DNA from: Siminovitchia thermophila
GTDB taxonomy: Bacteria > Bacillota > Bacilli > Bacillales > Bacillaceae_C
Assembly: GCF_016909185.1 (NCBI RefSeq)
Contig: NZ_JAFBFH010000017.1
Span: 1-64,000, forward strand
Direction: 5' to 3'
Length of the DNA: 64,000 nucleotides
In this document: in pieces, positions 1 to 9,161 of the stretch
Numbering within the stretch: the first letter of the stretch is position 1
How the letters are laid out: the number at the start of each line of letters is the position of its first letter
Translations under genes and position numbers: made by a program
The notes under the pieces: model-generated
Database searches by the model: none
The model's input: the letters and a program-made list of their open reading frames with translations, nothing else
What the model was told of the DNA's origin: nothing

Positions 1-82
1 ACATAATATTCACCTCAAGAATATTATGCGGTTATTGGTCGAAGCTGTACATTATTAAACAATCAACTTTGTACATTCTTAG

Positions 83-1177
83 AGTAGCATTTATAAATAT
101 GACTTTAAGCGGCTTAGTAAAGGACAAACCATCAGGATAAACGAAACGGGAATGAAAGATCCGGCCGAACTATTTGTGAAAAATAAGAACGGGGATTCAT
201 TTTTTGCCGAATTTGTTTTCCCGCTGATCAAAAACACCCATGTAACAAACGAGAACATCCTTCATAAAAATAAAATGCAGATAAAGAAGGAATTTATACC
301 GGATGAACAACGACTAAAATTTCCGGGAAGTGAATGGCTTTATATCAAGCTGTATGGCATGAGTCAGCGTGTCGAGGAGTTTCTATATAATGGATTCTGT
401 AAATTGTCTGAGGAAGCAAAAGAAAATGGCTGGGCTGAACAGGCATTCTTCATCCGATATATAGACGAAGTCCCACATATCCGAATCCGGTTAAAAGGGG
501 ATCCGGACCTTTTAGTAACTCAAGGATTTCCATCCATCTATAAATGGGCTAATACGATGAAAGAAGATGGTTTATTGAATCGGATGGTCATTGATACATA
601 TGACCCTGAAATCGAGAGATATGGGGGTCCAAAGCTTATCGGTAATGCTGAAGCATTCTTCTCAAAAGACAGCGAGGTTGTAGCACAGTATCTGGGCCTT
701 AGAAGATTTCAACGCTTTGACATTAGTGAAGAGCTGTTTGGGGCTATTAGTATTATTGATATCCTGGAAGCATTTTCGTTCAGCTTCAGGGAACAGCTGG
801 ACTGGCTCAATGAAAGTGTGAATTATAAGGATTATAAAGAGGAATTTAAACAGTTGAAACCCCAACTACTGCGATATGGCAATACCAATGACAATTGGTC
901 TAGTTTACAGATGGATGAAAATGGACAAACAATCTCCTCATTATTGAATATTAGAAGAGAAACGTTGGGGCGGTATGCAGATAGTGTAAAGGAGGCGAAT
1001 CAGCAAGGTCTGCTAACCAACCATATTGACGACCTGATCGGCAGCGTCATTCATATGCACATTAACCGGTTAATCGGAGTAGATCGGACGAGGGAGACGA
1101 AGATTATCACACTCGCGAGACACACTTTGTACAATTTAAGGTACCAGAAGGAGAAGCAGAAACAATGGATGAGTTAA
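83..1177 (+). pseudogene. Lantibiotic dehydratase (LanB) C-terminal part, probably 5'-truncated
   Basis: The ORF from the ATG at 152 encodes 341 residues. Residues about 55-335 match the thiopeptide/SpaB C-terminal elimination domain that removes glutamate from tRNA-Glu-activated Ser/Thr during lanthipeptide maturation. The same frame stays open upstream of the ATG to a TAG at 80-82. That upstream stretch, plus residues 1-30, reads like the end of the LanB glutamylation domain (RINETGMKDPAELFVKN, then AEFVFPLIKN). No good ribosome binding site precedes the ATG. I therefore read it as the remainder of a full-length LanB whose N-terminal glutamylation domain is lost or lies broken upstream. A natural split LanB, as in thiopeptide loci, is the alternative. 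It overlaps the start of the exporter gene by a few bases, so the three lan genes were one operon. Confidence 0.75.
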
Positions 1178-3012
1178 AATACTATTCTTCTAATTTCAGT
1201 TTTAAAAGTATTTTAAGTTCATTTTCTTATTGGCCCCGATTATTCAAGCTTCTCTGGGAGATCAACAAAGCCTACTTTATTCTTATTATTGGCTGCTCTC
1301 TTTTGCAGGGGCTGATTCCTGCCTTTTTGATTATTGCCACGCAGGGGTTTATTAACAGTATTGTCAATTCGCAGAACAGCGGTGCCTTCTCAGATGTTTT
1401 TTTCAGCTTTGCTCTGCTTGCAGGGGCAACTATTTTGAATGAATTGGTGAGTGTCATGAAAGGGTATGTCGAAAGGCTTTATGAAAGTCTCATAGGCTAT
1501 CGCTTAAATGAAACGATCATGAGCAAATCAAATGACCTCCCATTGGAATCATTCGAAGACGCAGATGTCCAGGATAAGCTAAAGCGCGCCCAGTCGGAGG
1601 CATCTTATCGACCGTATCAGATTTTTTCCCAGATACTTTCCTTAATCAGCCAGGCTGTAACCCTATTTTCTGTTGCTGCGATTCTGATTATCTGGAAATG
1701 GTGGGTTGCCTGCTTATTGATCGTCTTCCCACTCGTTTCCTTTATTTCTTTTTTGAAATTAGGTCAAGAAGAGTTTGAAATTCATTTCAGAAGAGCCCCT
1801 AAAACCAGAGAATCCTGGTATTTGTCGTTTTTGCTGACAAAAGACAATAGCTTTAAAGAAGTGAAATTGTTTAAATTGGGCTCCTATTTGATTGAGCAGT
1901 ATAAGCGGATATTCTCTGGCTTCTTTGAAGAAGATAAGGTAATTGCCAAGAAACGTTCTTTTATGTCTATCCGATTTCAATTTTTAAATGAAATTGTCTC
2001 TGCCATCATTATTTTCATGATCGCATTTGCTGCGTTTAATAAGGAAATCATGATTGGCAATCTCGTCGGAATGATTCAGGCGGTTACAATGACACAGGGA
2101 AACTCTCAAGGAGTTGTTCAAGGAATCTTATCATTATGCCAAAACAGCTTATATATGAAGCAGCTGTTTGCCTTTTTGGATTTAGAAGTGAAGGAAGAAG
2201 ATGATGACTCGAGTGCAGAAGAACTGGGCGAAATAGAAAGTTTGGAATTCAGAAATGTCTCATTTGTTTATCCAAATACTGCAAATTTGACATTAAAGCA
2301 TATTAGTTTCACGCTGAAAAAAGGAGAAACTGTTGCAGTCGTTGGGAAAAACGGTTCGGGAAAGTCAACGATGGTAAAAATTCTGACCCAGCTTTACAGC
2401 TCTTATGAAGGAGAGGTCTTGATTAACAATCAAGACGTCAGGAAATATAGAAAATCAGATATTCGCCAAAGGATGGGGGCTGTGTTCCAGGACTTTGTTC
2501 ACTACGAAATGTCTGCAAGAAAAAATATTGGATTTGGAAATCTTCAGAGGATGTTGGAAGATGAAAGTATCCTGAATGCAGCCGAGAGGTCTGGTGTATT
2601 GCCTCTTGTAAATAAGCTGAACAGGGGACTAGACAGCCAGCTCGGGAGATGGTTTGAAGAAGGCGAGCAGCTATCAGGGGGACAGTGGCAGCGGATTGCG
2701 ATTGCTAGAGCATTTATGCGGGAAGCTGACGTGTATATCCTCGATGAGCCGAGTTCCTTTTTAGATCCGGAAGCTGAAGCGGATATATTTTCCAGATTTC
2801 AGGACTTAGTAGAAGATAAGATCGGATTATTTATTTCTCACCGTTTTTCCTCTGTTAAATTTGCTGACAAAATTATTGTTTTTGACAATGGCGAGATCAT
2901 CGAAATGGGCTCACATGAGGAACTGATAAGTTTAAATGGGCTCTATAAAGATTTGTATGATACTCAAGTGAATGCAATTGTGAGAGAAGAAGTGCATCTG
3001 CAGAGCTTATAA
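1165..3012 (+). CDS. LanT-type lanthipeptide ABC exporter (ATPase-permease fusion)
   Basis: A 615-residue half-transporter. An N-terminal membrane domain (about residues 20-315, several hydrophobic helices) is followed by an ABC ATPase with Walker A GKNGSGKST near residue 395, signature LSGGQWQR near 502 and Walker B VYILDEPSS near 523. There is no N-terminal C39 peptidase domain, as in NisT/SpaT-type exporters of class I lanthipeptides, so leader removal would need a separate protease. It overlaps the upstream LanB remnant and is followed 14 bases later by the LanC gene, so it most likely exported the modified peptide of this locus. No precursor peptide is visible in the window. Confidence 0.88.
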   Translation: MDELKYYSSNFSFKSILSSFSYWPRLFKLLWEINKAYFILIIGCSLLQGLIPAFLIIATQGFINSIVNSQNSGAFSDVFFSFALLAGATILNELVSVMKGYVERLYESLIGYRLNETIMSKSNDLPLESFEDADVQDKLKRAQSEASYRPYQIFSQILSLISQAVTLFSVAAILIIWKWWVACLLIVFPLVSFISFLKLGQEEFEIHFRRAPKTRESWYLSFLLTKDNSFKEVKLFKLGSYLIEQYKRIFSGFFEEDKVIAKKRSFMSIRFQFLNEIVSAIIIFMIAFAAFNKEIMIGNLVGMIQAVTMTQGNSQGVVQGILSLCQNSLYMKQLFAFLDLEVKEEDDDSSAEELGEIESLEFRNVSFVYPNTANLTLKHISFTLKKGETVAVVGKNGSGKSTMVKILTQLYSSYEGEVLINNQDVRKYRKSDIRQRMGAVFQDFVHYEMSARKNIGFGNLQRMLEDESILNAAERSGVLPLVNKLNRGLDSQLGRWFEEGEQLSGGQWQRIAIARAFMREADVYILDEPSSFLDPEAEADIFSRFQDLVEDKIGLFISHRFSSVKFADKIIVFDNGEIIEMGSHEELISLNGLYKDLYDTQVNAIVREEVHLQSL

Positions 3013-3026
3013 AGGGGGATGGACCT

Positions 3027-4376
3027 ATGGTGCAGACGGAATTACATAAGAGCGAGATTTTAAGGAGAAAGGTAGAAGACATTGCCATTGAATTGGCTAT
3101 GAAATTAAAGGATAAGGAAGCTGTAAGTGCGGCCATCCAGGATAAAGAAAACTTTATCCTCCATCATGGTGTGAAACATTATCCATGGGAGCCTCTAAGT
3201 CTCTCTCATGGATATCCGGCCATATGTGTGGCTATGGGAGAAATGGACAAGTTCAGGCAAGATTCCGGCTGGGATCTTGTTGGCCATGACTATGTGCTTG
3301 GGATAAAAAAAGAAATCGAAAGGCATGGGATTCATTCTCTCTCCATGTGGAGCGGCCTGTCTGGAATCCTGATGGGGGTACATGCGCTTTCTAAAGGCGG
3401 AAGTAGATACAAGGGTTTCATCAATCAATTAATTCAATTTTTCTGTGAAACTTACCCTGCGGAATTGGAAAAAACGATGGCCAAAAACGACCTCGAAATG
3501 TCGGATTATGATGTAATCGAGGGGTGGTGCAGTACAATAGGAATCTTATTACTTTATAAAGAGGAAGAATGGGCGAAGACAGCCCTCGGGAAAGTTCTGG
3601 CTTATATAGTTTCATTTTGTGAAGATAAAACAGTACTTGGGGTAACGGTTCCCGGCTGGTATATTTTACCCAGACAATTATCTCCGGAGTCTAGCCCAAT
3701 GGGAGAATTCAACTGCGGCATGTCCCATGGAATAGCGGGTGTCCTAGCGGCCATGTCGATATGTTTAAAGGAAGGAATTCAAATTTCGGGTCAAAAAGAG
3801 GCAATGCATAAAATTAGCGATTGGCTGAGATCTCATTCCCGGAAGGATCAATATGGTGTTAGGTTACCTTCTATAATCAGCTGGGAAGAAGAGGTTTATA
3901 AAGATCGTTCAAACGCGGAAGACTACCATAGGGACGCATGGTGCTATGGATCTCCAGGCGCAGCAAGGGCATTGTGGCTTGCAGGTGAGGCTCTTAATCG
4001 GAATGCTTTGAAGGCGATTGCTTTAGATGCCTATCTTGCTACTTTTTCTAAACCGTTGAAGAAATGGAATATCTTCTCCCCTACATTTTGTCATGGACTT
4101 TCAGGACTTTTGAGACTTACCCATCTTATGTATGAGGACAGCGGAAATGAAGCATTAAGAATAGAACGGGACAAACTCCTTTCCATGATCGTGGATATGT
4201 ATGACCAGAATGCCCCATTAGGATATTATGATCACAATTTTAGTGATAATGCCGAGAAGAAAATAGCCAATATGGGGATGCTGGAGGGCGTGGCGGGGAT
4301 ATTGCTGACACTCCTTTCCATATACCAAAAGCCGATATCAAACTGGGATCTGGCCTTTATGATTAATAAATCATAA
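3027..4376 (+). CDS. lanC: LanC-like lanthionine cyclase
   Basis: A 449-residue LanC family protein, the zinc enzyme that adds peptide cysteine thiols to dehydroalanine/dehydrobutyrine to form (methyl)lanthionine rings. The zinc ligands are present: Cys in AWCYGSPG near residue 306 and the Cys-His pair in TFCHGLSG near 355-356. The GMSHGIAG repeat motif of the alpha/alpha toroid is also seen. The start at ATG 3027 follows a GGGG-rich ribosome binding site (AAAGGGGGATGG). It is the last gene of the lan operon. Length and motifs look intact, so the cyclase may still be functional although the dehydratase partner appears truncated. Confidence 0.92.
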   Translation: MVQTELHKSEILRRKVEDIAIELAMKLKDKEAVSAAIQDKENFILHHGVKHYPWEPLSLSHGYPAICVAMGEMDKFRQDSGWDLVGHDYVLGIKKEIERHGIHSLSMWSGLSGILMGVHALSKGGSRYKGFINQLIQFFCETYPAELEKTMAKNDLEMSDYDVIEGWCSTIGILLLYKEEEWAKTALGKVLAYIVSFCEDKTVLGVTVPGWYILPRQLSPESSPMGEFNCGMSHGIAGVLAAMSICLKEGIQISGQKEAMHKISDWLRSHSRKDQYGVRLPSIISWEEEVYKDRSNAEDYHRDAWCYGSPGAARALWLAGEALNRNALKAIALDAYLATFSKPLKKWNIFSPTFCHGLSGLLRLTHLMYEDSGNEALRIERDKLLSMIVDMYDQNAPLGYYDHNFSDNAEKKIANMGMLEGVAGILLTLLSIYQKPISNWDLAFMINKS

Positions 4377-5232
4377 CGGTAAAAAGAGTAATGGGGCTGT
4401 CCGAAAAGTAGTTTTTCCGCACGGAGACTAAATAAAGTAAAATCCACAAATGCTGTAAAATCCGCATTCATGGGTTTTTATTATGGGTGTATTTTTCTTT
4501 AATTTGAACTTTTTAGACCCCCCTAGAAAACAAAGAGTTGCTGGAGAAATTCGAGTAAGAGGATTTTAATGCAGTAGTTGAAACGATAAATGCAACCAAT
4601 GAATCTCTTGGTGAATTAGAATAAACAGTATATTTAGTGTCATTATTCTCATGTCACTTTTTTAAAAATCTGTATTATGGTTTGTTGGAGCTGTACTCTT
4701 GGCATATGTTTTTCAATATTTGATGAATAAATATTGGAATCAAGGTCGGTCTTGAATAAGAGTGCTGATTAGTTTTGAAAATAACCCTTATCAAATTGCA
4801 ACAAAAATTACAAATGGCTGTCTTGAGCGTGTGGTGTGAGTTCACAGTTAATTATGGGACAGCAAAACACCATAGAACAGGTTACCTTCTTGTGCAGTTG
4901 GTAGCCTGTTCTATTTTTTGTTTTAGCGGACGCTCGAGGGGAGAAGGGTGACACGTAGCGCATATCAATCGAACTGTGGAATACCGGAATGGAGTGATAG
5001 AGGAATAAGGATATGCGCGAAAGTCAATTGGCAGTCTTACCTTGCCGAAATTCTGTGATAAATGATTGTCAATTTGGATACTGCGAACAGAATGAGCCGG
5101 CTGTGCGGAGTTTTGAGCCACTGTTTGCGGTCAATAGAGCCAGTGAATGCAGAGGAGAGAGCCACTGGCTATATAGAAAAAGGGGGGACAGCCATTGAAA
5201 AGGTTTTATCCTAATTTCAATGGCTGCTGATT
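4377..5232. other. Intergenic region with decayed fragments and repeats
   Basis: No intact gene is seen. GGGGCTGTCCGAAAAG at 4393-4408 resembles an insertion-sequence end, and a weak inverted partner (GCTGTCCCATAA on the minus strand) lies near 4850-4866. A frame at about 4666-4755 encodes a single hydrophobic segment ending NKYWNQGRS, probably a gene tail. A 12-bp perfect inverted repeat (CAGCCATTGAAA/TTTCAATGGCTG) spans 5189-5226 with a 14-base loop and no T-run. Confidence 0.5.
4873..4919 (+). terminator. Rho-independent terminator-like hairpin
   Basis: GAACAGGTTACC pairs imperfectly with GGTAGCCTGTTC and is followed by TATTTTTTG. It lies about 500 bases after lanC and may end the lan transcript or belong to a decayed gene. 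Confidence 0.6.
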
Positions 5233-5364
5233 CTATCTAAATTGTTTATCTGCTAATTGCTCGTCTATAATCTCAATTGCCCAACGGACAAGTTCATCAA
5301 AATCTAAATCCTCTTCCTCGTCCCATACACAAGTAGTTAGTAACCTATCTACTATTTTCATCAT
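5233..5364 (-). CDS. Small acidic hypothetical protein (43 aa)
   Basis: An open frame of 43 codons from ATG 5364 (GTG at 5367 also possible) with GGAAGAAG just upstream. The product has a basic/hydrophobic start (MMKIVDRLL) and an acidic middle (WDEEEDLDFDEL), predicted helical. The frame is open further upstream (about 15 more codons) without a start codon, so it may be the tail of a larger decayed gene. I do not recognise a family. It sits directly after an IS21 transposase fragment on the same strand. Confidence 0.3.
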   Translation of the reverse strand: MMKIVDRLLTTCVWDEEEDLDFDELVRWAIEIIDEQLADKQFR

Positions 5365-5402
5365 CACTTCTTCCGGTAAATATTTGTGAAAGAAATACTT
5401 AG

Positions 5403-5525
5403 CTACAAGTAAACTTTAATTAGATCGGTGGTTAGTCGAACATCGATTTGTTCATGTACGTAATCATATGGAACGGAATAATACATTCGTTCAACCTCGA
5501 TGTGGTAGTTCAATTGAACTTTTGC
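5403..5525 (-). pseudogene. IS21-family transposase IstA fragment
   Basis: The minus strand encodes 40 residues, including YHIEVERMYYSVPYDYV and QIDVRLTTDLIK, before a TAG. This is the characteristic C-terminal beta-rich segment of IstA transposases. No start codon, integrase core or IstB partner is present, and the fragment abuts a hairpin repeat at 5541. It is a deletion remnant of an IS21-type element. Confidence 0.7.
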
Positions 5526-5540
5526 TGTTTTTCATTCCGC

Positions 5541-5617
5541 TAGGCGCCGTTTTCTCCCACTTAGACCTTTTGTATCAAATCAGGTCTTAGTCTTACGGCA
5601 CCTTACATGCGGGATAA
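5541..5617 (-). repeat. Hairpin interspersed repeat, copy 1
   Basis: Read on the minus strand this begins TTATCCCGCATGTAAGGTGC, continues CGTAAG, and ends AAGTGGGAGAAAACGGCGCC. The same order of motifs occurs on the plus strand at 15825-15911. The outer arms GGTGCCGT/ACGGCGCC form a stem. It looks like the end of an IS200/IS605-type or other palindrome-bearing mobile element. The transposase identity is inferred, not seen. Confidence 0.6.
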
Positions 5618-5658
5618 AAAGTCGCGACACACTGACATTTTACACCAGCTGTTATACA

Positions 5659-6591
5659 TTATTGAAAAAGCTCGGGATAAGCGGTTTTTGCAACCAACTC
5701 AACAGCTTCACCGATTCTTGGTCCTGAACGGCCCATTAGGTCATTATCCACTAGATATACTTCGTCGTTTTGAATGGCGTTGATGTTTTCCCAACCTTTG
5801 CGCTCTTGGATTTCTTTGATCGGATTTTCATGCAGCCCCGTTGTCACGATTATTTCCGGGTTTTGCTTGGCCACTTCTTCAGCCGTCACATTTATTAAGC
5901 CTACTTGGTCGCCAAATGTATTTTTCACACCTGCTTTTTGTAAAATCATATCCTGAAGTGTATTTTTTCCAACTGTATACATTTCGGGAGCGGGAATCAT
6001 TTCTACATAGACTGTTTTCGGATTTTCAATTGTTTTGACTTTCTTTTCTACCTCCGCTATTTGGGATTGTATATCTTTGATCAATGTTTCTCCTTTTTCT
6101 TTCACATTCATTACTTCGGAAATTTGTTCTATATCACCAAATACATCTTCAAAAGAAGAGGGCGATTGGATTACAAAAACGGGAATTTCTGCATCTTCCA
6201 GCGTCTTTAACGCACCTTCGTCAGCTGTTGTAGGGGCAAATACAACACCCGGATCTAAGTCAATTATTTTTTCCGTGTTTATATGGACAGAGTCTGAAAC
6301 ACGTTCAATTTCTTTTGCTTCCTCCGGATATTGGTCAAGATCAGTCGCGCCGATGACTTTATCTCCGGAATCGAGCGCGAATAAGATCTCGGTGTTGCTT
6401 GGTTCTAAAGAAACAACTGTTTTCGGAGCTTTTTCAAACGTCACTTCTTTTCCTGTATCATCTGTCACGGTGTAGGGTTGGTCGGCTTCCGCTGATTTAT
6501 TTCCTTTGTTATCGGCATTCTGGCATGCACTCAGAAAAAAAGCGAGAATAATAGCAGATAGCCAGCCAAGTAATTTTGCCTGTTTCATCAC
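5659..6591 (-). CDS. BtuF/FhuD-type substrate-binding lipoprotein
   Basis: A 310-residue ABC-transporter periplasmic-binding-type protein. A lipoprotein signal peptide ends in FFLSAC (Cys about residue 23). The two-lobe TroA/BtuF fold follows, with SLEPSNTEILFALDSGDKVIG and VIGATDLDQYPEEA typical of the cobalamin/iron-siderophore branch. The start is GTG 6591 or ATG 6588, just after GGAGGAATAA. The gene begins 1 base after the stop of the upstream adenosyltransferase, so the two are co-transcribed. That pairing supports cobalamin (or cobinamide) as ligand. No permease or ATPase gene is adjacent, so it must borrow those from elsewhere. Confidence 0.85.
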   Translation of the reverse strand: MMKQAKLLGWLSAIILAFFLSACQNADNKGNKSAEADQPYTVTDDTGKEVTFEKAPKTVVSLEPSNTEILFALDSGDKVIGATDLDQYPEEAKEIERVSDSVHINTEKIIDLDPGVVFAPTTADEGALKTLEDAEIPVFVIQSPSSFEDVFGDIEQISEVMNVKEKGETLIKDIQSQIAEVEKKVKTIENPKTVYVEMIPAPEMYTVGKNTLQDMILQKAGVKNTFGDQVGLINVTAEEVAKQNPEIIVTTGLHENPIKEIQERKGWENINAIQNDEVYLVDNDLMGRSGPRIGEAVELVAKTAYPELFQ

Positions 6592-6592
6592 A

Positions 6593-7138
6593 TTATTCCT
6601 CCGATTTCTTCATCCGTTTTACAGGGTAAGATTTGCTTATAAAAGGAATCTCTTCAACGCCATTTATTTTATTCACATAAACTGCCATTACAAATAAGAC
6701 ATTGGCCAAAAGATGAGTGTAGTCAAAGAGCCGTTTTGGCACTTCTTTTTCCAAACTGACTTTATGTAGGGCACGGACAGATTTCTTCGCTTCACTGCGG
6801 CAAACATGAAGCACACAAGCCGCTGTTGTGCCTTGTGGAAGGACAAAACGGTCAATTCGATCTTTTACTTCTGCCACATAAAAGTCGTACATCTTGCTTA
6901 GACGGTTTACATCCTCTTCGGTAATGGCCATTTTTCCACGGACAGAACCATTTAAATGGTAAACCATCGGAAGCAAATACATTAAATCTTCGTGAACAAC
7001 CGGTATCTCTTTTGTAAGCGAAGCCGCTTGTCCAATCCGTGTTGTCAATGAATCTGTTCTGATTTCGAAATCCACGGTGGAAGCAGATTCACGCATATAA
7101 GGATAACAAAGATATCGCAAGTCTTTCTTTTCTTTCAA
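6593..7138 (-). CDS. PduO/EutT-like cob(I)alamin adenosyltransferase
   Basis: About 181 residues of an ATP:corrinoid adenosyltransferase-like four-helix protein, which would convert cob(I)alamin and ATP to adenosylcobalamin. The C-terminal half carries LFDYTHLLANVLFVMAVYVNK and RSEAKKSVRAL, matching the PduO-type helix ends. I chose the TTG at 7138 because AAAGGAGGGAAAGAAC lies directly upstream. The longer open frame to 7234 starts in non-coding-looking, Pro/Gly/Ser-rich sequence. The nucleotide-binding N-terminal motif is poorly conserved, so activity is less certain than the fold. It is the first gene of a two-gene operon with the BtuF-like protein. Confidence 0.75.
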   Translation of the reverse strand: MKEKKDLRYLCYPYMRESASTVDFEIRTDSLTTRIGQAASLTKEIPVVHEDLMYLLPMVYHLNGSVRGKMAITEEDVNRLSKMYDFYVAEVKDRIDRFVLPQGTTAACVLHVCRSEAKKSVRALHKVSLEKEVPKRLFDYTHLLANVLFVMAVYVNKINGVEEIPFISKSYPVKRMKKSEE

Positions 7139-7763
7139 GTTCTTTCCCTCCTTTGTTTCTTTTTCAGTGGAAGTGGCCGCCTTCTGACGTCCGGATGGCG
7201 GACCAAAAAAAGACGGCCGGGGAAAAGCGGGCAACGCTCAAGGTTCATCAATTACCCCTGTATTCAGAAGGGCAAATAGTATGGGTCAACCGAACAGTAA
7301 GGCATCATCGGCACTACCAGTTCCAACTGGCCAGATTTCCTATCAAGCTTAAAATAAGTGGCTACACTTCTGCAAGAATTTGACTTATTTAGCCAGTATA
7401 TCACGTTTCGTATGATAGTTTGACAGGTTTCCGGGTAGAGACAGATTCAATATCATTTTTTGAGCGACTGCTTAAGGATAATGGCCTGGACTGCGTCAAG
7501 GACAAAAACACTTAAGTTTCGCATAACATAGATTATGCGCCAATGACGGGCAAACAAACTTGACGAATAGGTGAGGGAGGTCATGTTGTTTTTAGAAAAC
7601 GCCATTCTTTTTCTGCCAACACCCGCCCAAATAAAGCTATTTGTGAAAGAATTTAACCTGGCTTCTAATAGTATTTTAGTGTTAGGCAAAAAGGACGTTT
7701 TTAATTTTTTCAAAAAAAACTATACTAAACTTATAGCATTAATATCAAATTAGGAAGTGAAAA
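7139..7763. other. Leader/intergenic region between divergent transcripts
   Basis: Holds the leader of the adenosyltransferase operon (minus) and the upstream region of the VWA lipoprotein (plus). The first 250 bases are GC-rich and can fold, but I could not find a cobalamin-riboswitch B12 box. The 7450-7713 stretch has open frames on both strands that I do not recognise and do not call as genes. Confidence 0.4.
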
Positions 7764-9161
7764 ATGTTGAAGAAGCCTTGGCTGATTTTGCTACTTGTCT
7801 GCGTGGCCTTGCTTGGCTGTCAGCAGGACGAAACAAAAAGTGGCCAACCTAAAGAAAATACTGGTACATCAAAAACACAAAAGACTACAGAAGAAAAAGA
7901 AACGTACAGCCTGATTGGAGAAGAAATCGAGAAAGAACCGGCTGGACACTTGTTCGAAAAATATATCGGAAAAAAAGAGTTTGCTGATCAAGAAGAGTAT
8001 GAAAAAGCAGAAGAAGAAGCTGTAGCTGAATACCTGGAAGAAATAAAAAACAAAGATACGAAGGATTGGGATGCCAAGCAGTGGGCAACATCAATTATTA
8101 CAAGTCTCCGTACGGATGTCGGAAATGTCATTCAGCCAGTGAGAGATATGGAAGTAAAGTATCACGAACTAAAACTACCCGACGGAAGACTCGTTCAGGA
8201 TGTCAGTGAAGAAGAATTAAACGAACAGCCGGATGAAGTGAATATAGCTGTTTTGATAGATGCCAGTGGAAGCATGAAGGCGGAAGTTCCAGGTGGTATA
8301 AAAATGGCATTGGCAAAGTCAAGCATCGAACAATTTTCAGAAAGCTTGCCGGAGAATGTGAACATCTCCTTATCTGTCTTCGGTCATAAAGGGACAGGGT
8401 CCGATCAGGACAAAAAGCTGTCATGTGAAAGCATCGAAACCGTGTATCCTTTGAAAGCATACGATCAAAAAGCATTCTCCGCTGCGTTAGATCAATTTGA
8501 TGCGAGTGGTTGGACGCCGCTTGCGTCAGCCATACAGAAAGCGGAAAAGGAGCTAAAAGAAACGAGCAGTGAGGAGGCAAAAACATTTATTTATGTTGTT
8601 AGTGATGGTATTGAAACATGTGATGGGGATCCTGTTCAAGCAGCAAAGGCTGCCAAGCATTCACTAACAGACCTGCAAATGAATATTATCGGATTTGATG
8701 TGGACGACGAAGCTGATCGCCAGTTGAAAGAGGTGGCCAATGCCGGAGGCGGAAAGTATACATCGGTTAATAACAAACAGGAATTGGATGAAGAGGTTAC
8801 GAAAAGCTGGAAGGAAAGCATGGGAAAAACAGGGTGGCGATACTGGTTTAGCCAAAATTCCCATAGTACTAACGTTTCGTCTGTCAGAATGGCTAGTGAG
8901 CTCAGGGGATTACAGGGAGATTACCTCACTTCACTGAACAGGGAGCATGATCGAATGAAAACAGCTTTAAACGAACTATCGGATGAAGACATAATGGATC
9001 TGGATACCAAACTAGCTATTTCAGATGCAATAGATGAACGGACGAAAACCGTTAAGGAATATGCAGACTCCGTCAGACAAGAAAAGCATCGTGAAATTTT
9101 TGATACCGCGGACAGCATAAAAGAGAAAATGGATCATGTAACAAAGGACCTTGATCTATAG
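7764..9161 (+). CDS. von Willebrand factor A domain lipoprotein
   Basis: A 465-residue secreted lipoprotein with signal peptide and lipobox VALLGC (Cys19). A Lys/Glu-rich linker is followed by a VWA domain with the metal-ion site DASGSM near residue 166, a conserved Thr in GWTPLASAI, and VVSDGIETCDGD. A coiled-coil-like acidic/basic C-terminal tail ends the protein. The layout resembles Bacillus YwmC/YwmD-type lipoproteins, which have no established biochemical role. It starts at ATG 7764 after GGAAGTG. It would sit on the outer face of the membrane. A decayed fragment of a second copy lies just downstream (9416-9505). Confidence 0.88.
   Translation: MLKKPWLILLLVCVALLGCQQDETKSGQPKENTGTSKTQKTTEEKETYSLIGEEIEKEPAGHLFEKYIGKKEFADQEEYEKAEEEAVAEYLEEIKNKDTKDWDAKQWATSIITSLRTDVGNVIQPVRDMEVKYHELKLPDGRLVQDVSEEELNEQPDEVNIAVLIDASGSMKAEVPGGIKMALAKSSIEQFSESLPENVNISLSVFGHKGTGSDQDKKLSCESIETVYPLKAYDQKAFSAALDQFDASGWTPLASAIQKAEKELKETSSEEAKTFIYVVSDGIETCDGDPVQAAKAAKHSLTDLQMNIIGFDVDDEADRQLKEVANAGGGKYTSVNNKQELDEEVTKSWKESMGKTGWRYWFSQNSHSTNVSSVRMASELRGLQGDYLTSLNREHDRMKTALNELSDEDIMDLDTKLAISDAIDERTKTVKEYADSVRQEKHREIFDTADSIKEKMDHVTKDLDL

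Noticed and set aside
1-151. LanA precursor peptide at the left edge
   Set aside because: No short Cys/Ser/Thr-rich ORF with a leader motif is visible; the sequence from 83 on belongs to the LanB frame.
6035-6475. 146-codon plus-strand ORF opposite the BtuF-like gene
   Set aside because: It is the mirror frame of a clear lipoprotein gene and its product is Ser/Thr-rich low-complexity typical of antisense frames.
7139-7400. Cobalamin riboswitch upstream of the adenosyltransferase
   Set aside because: The gene context invites it and the region is GC-rich and foldable, but I could not find the B12 box or the conserved core, so it is not called.
7453-7753. Overlapping short ORFs on both strands before the VWA gene
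   Set aside because: Neither product is recognisable; the plus-strand one has GGGAGG but an unconvincing sequence.
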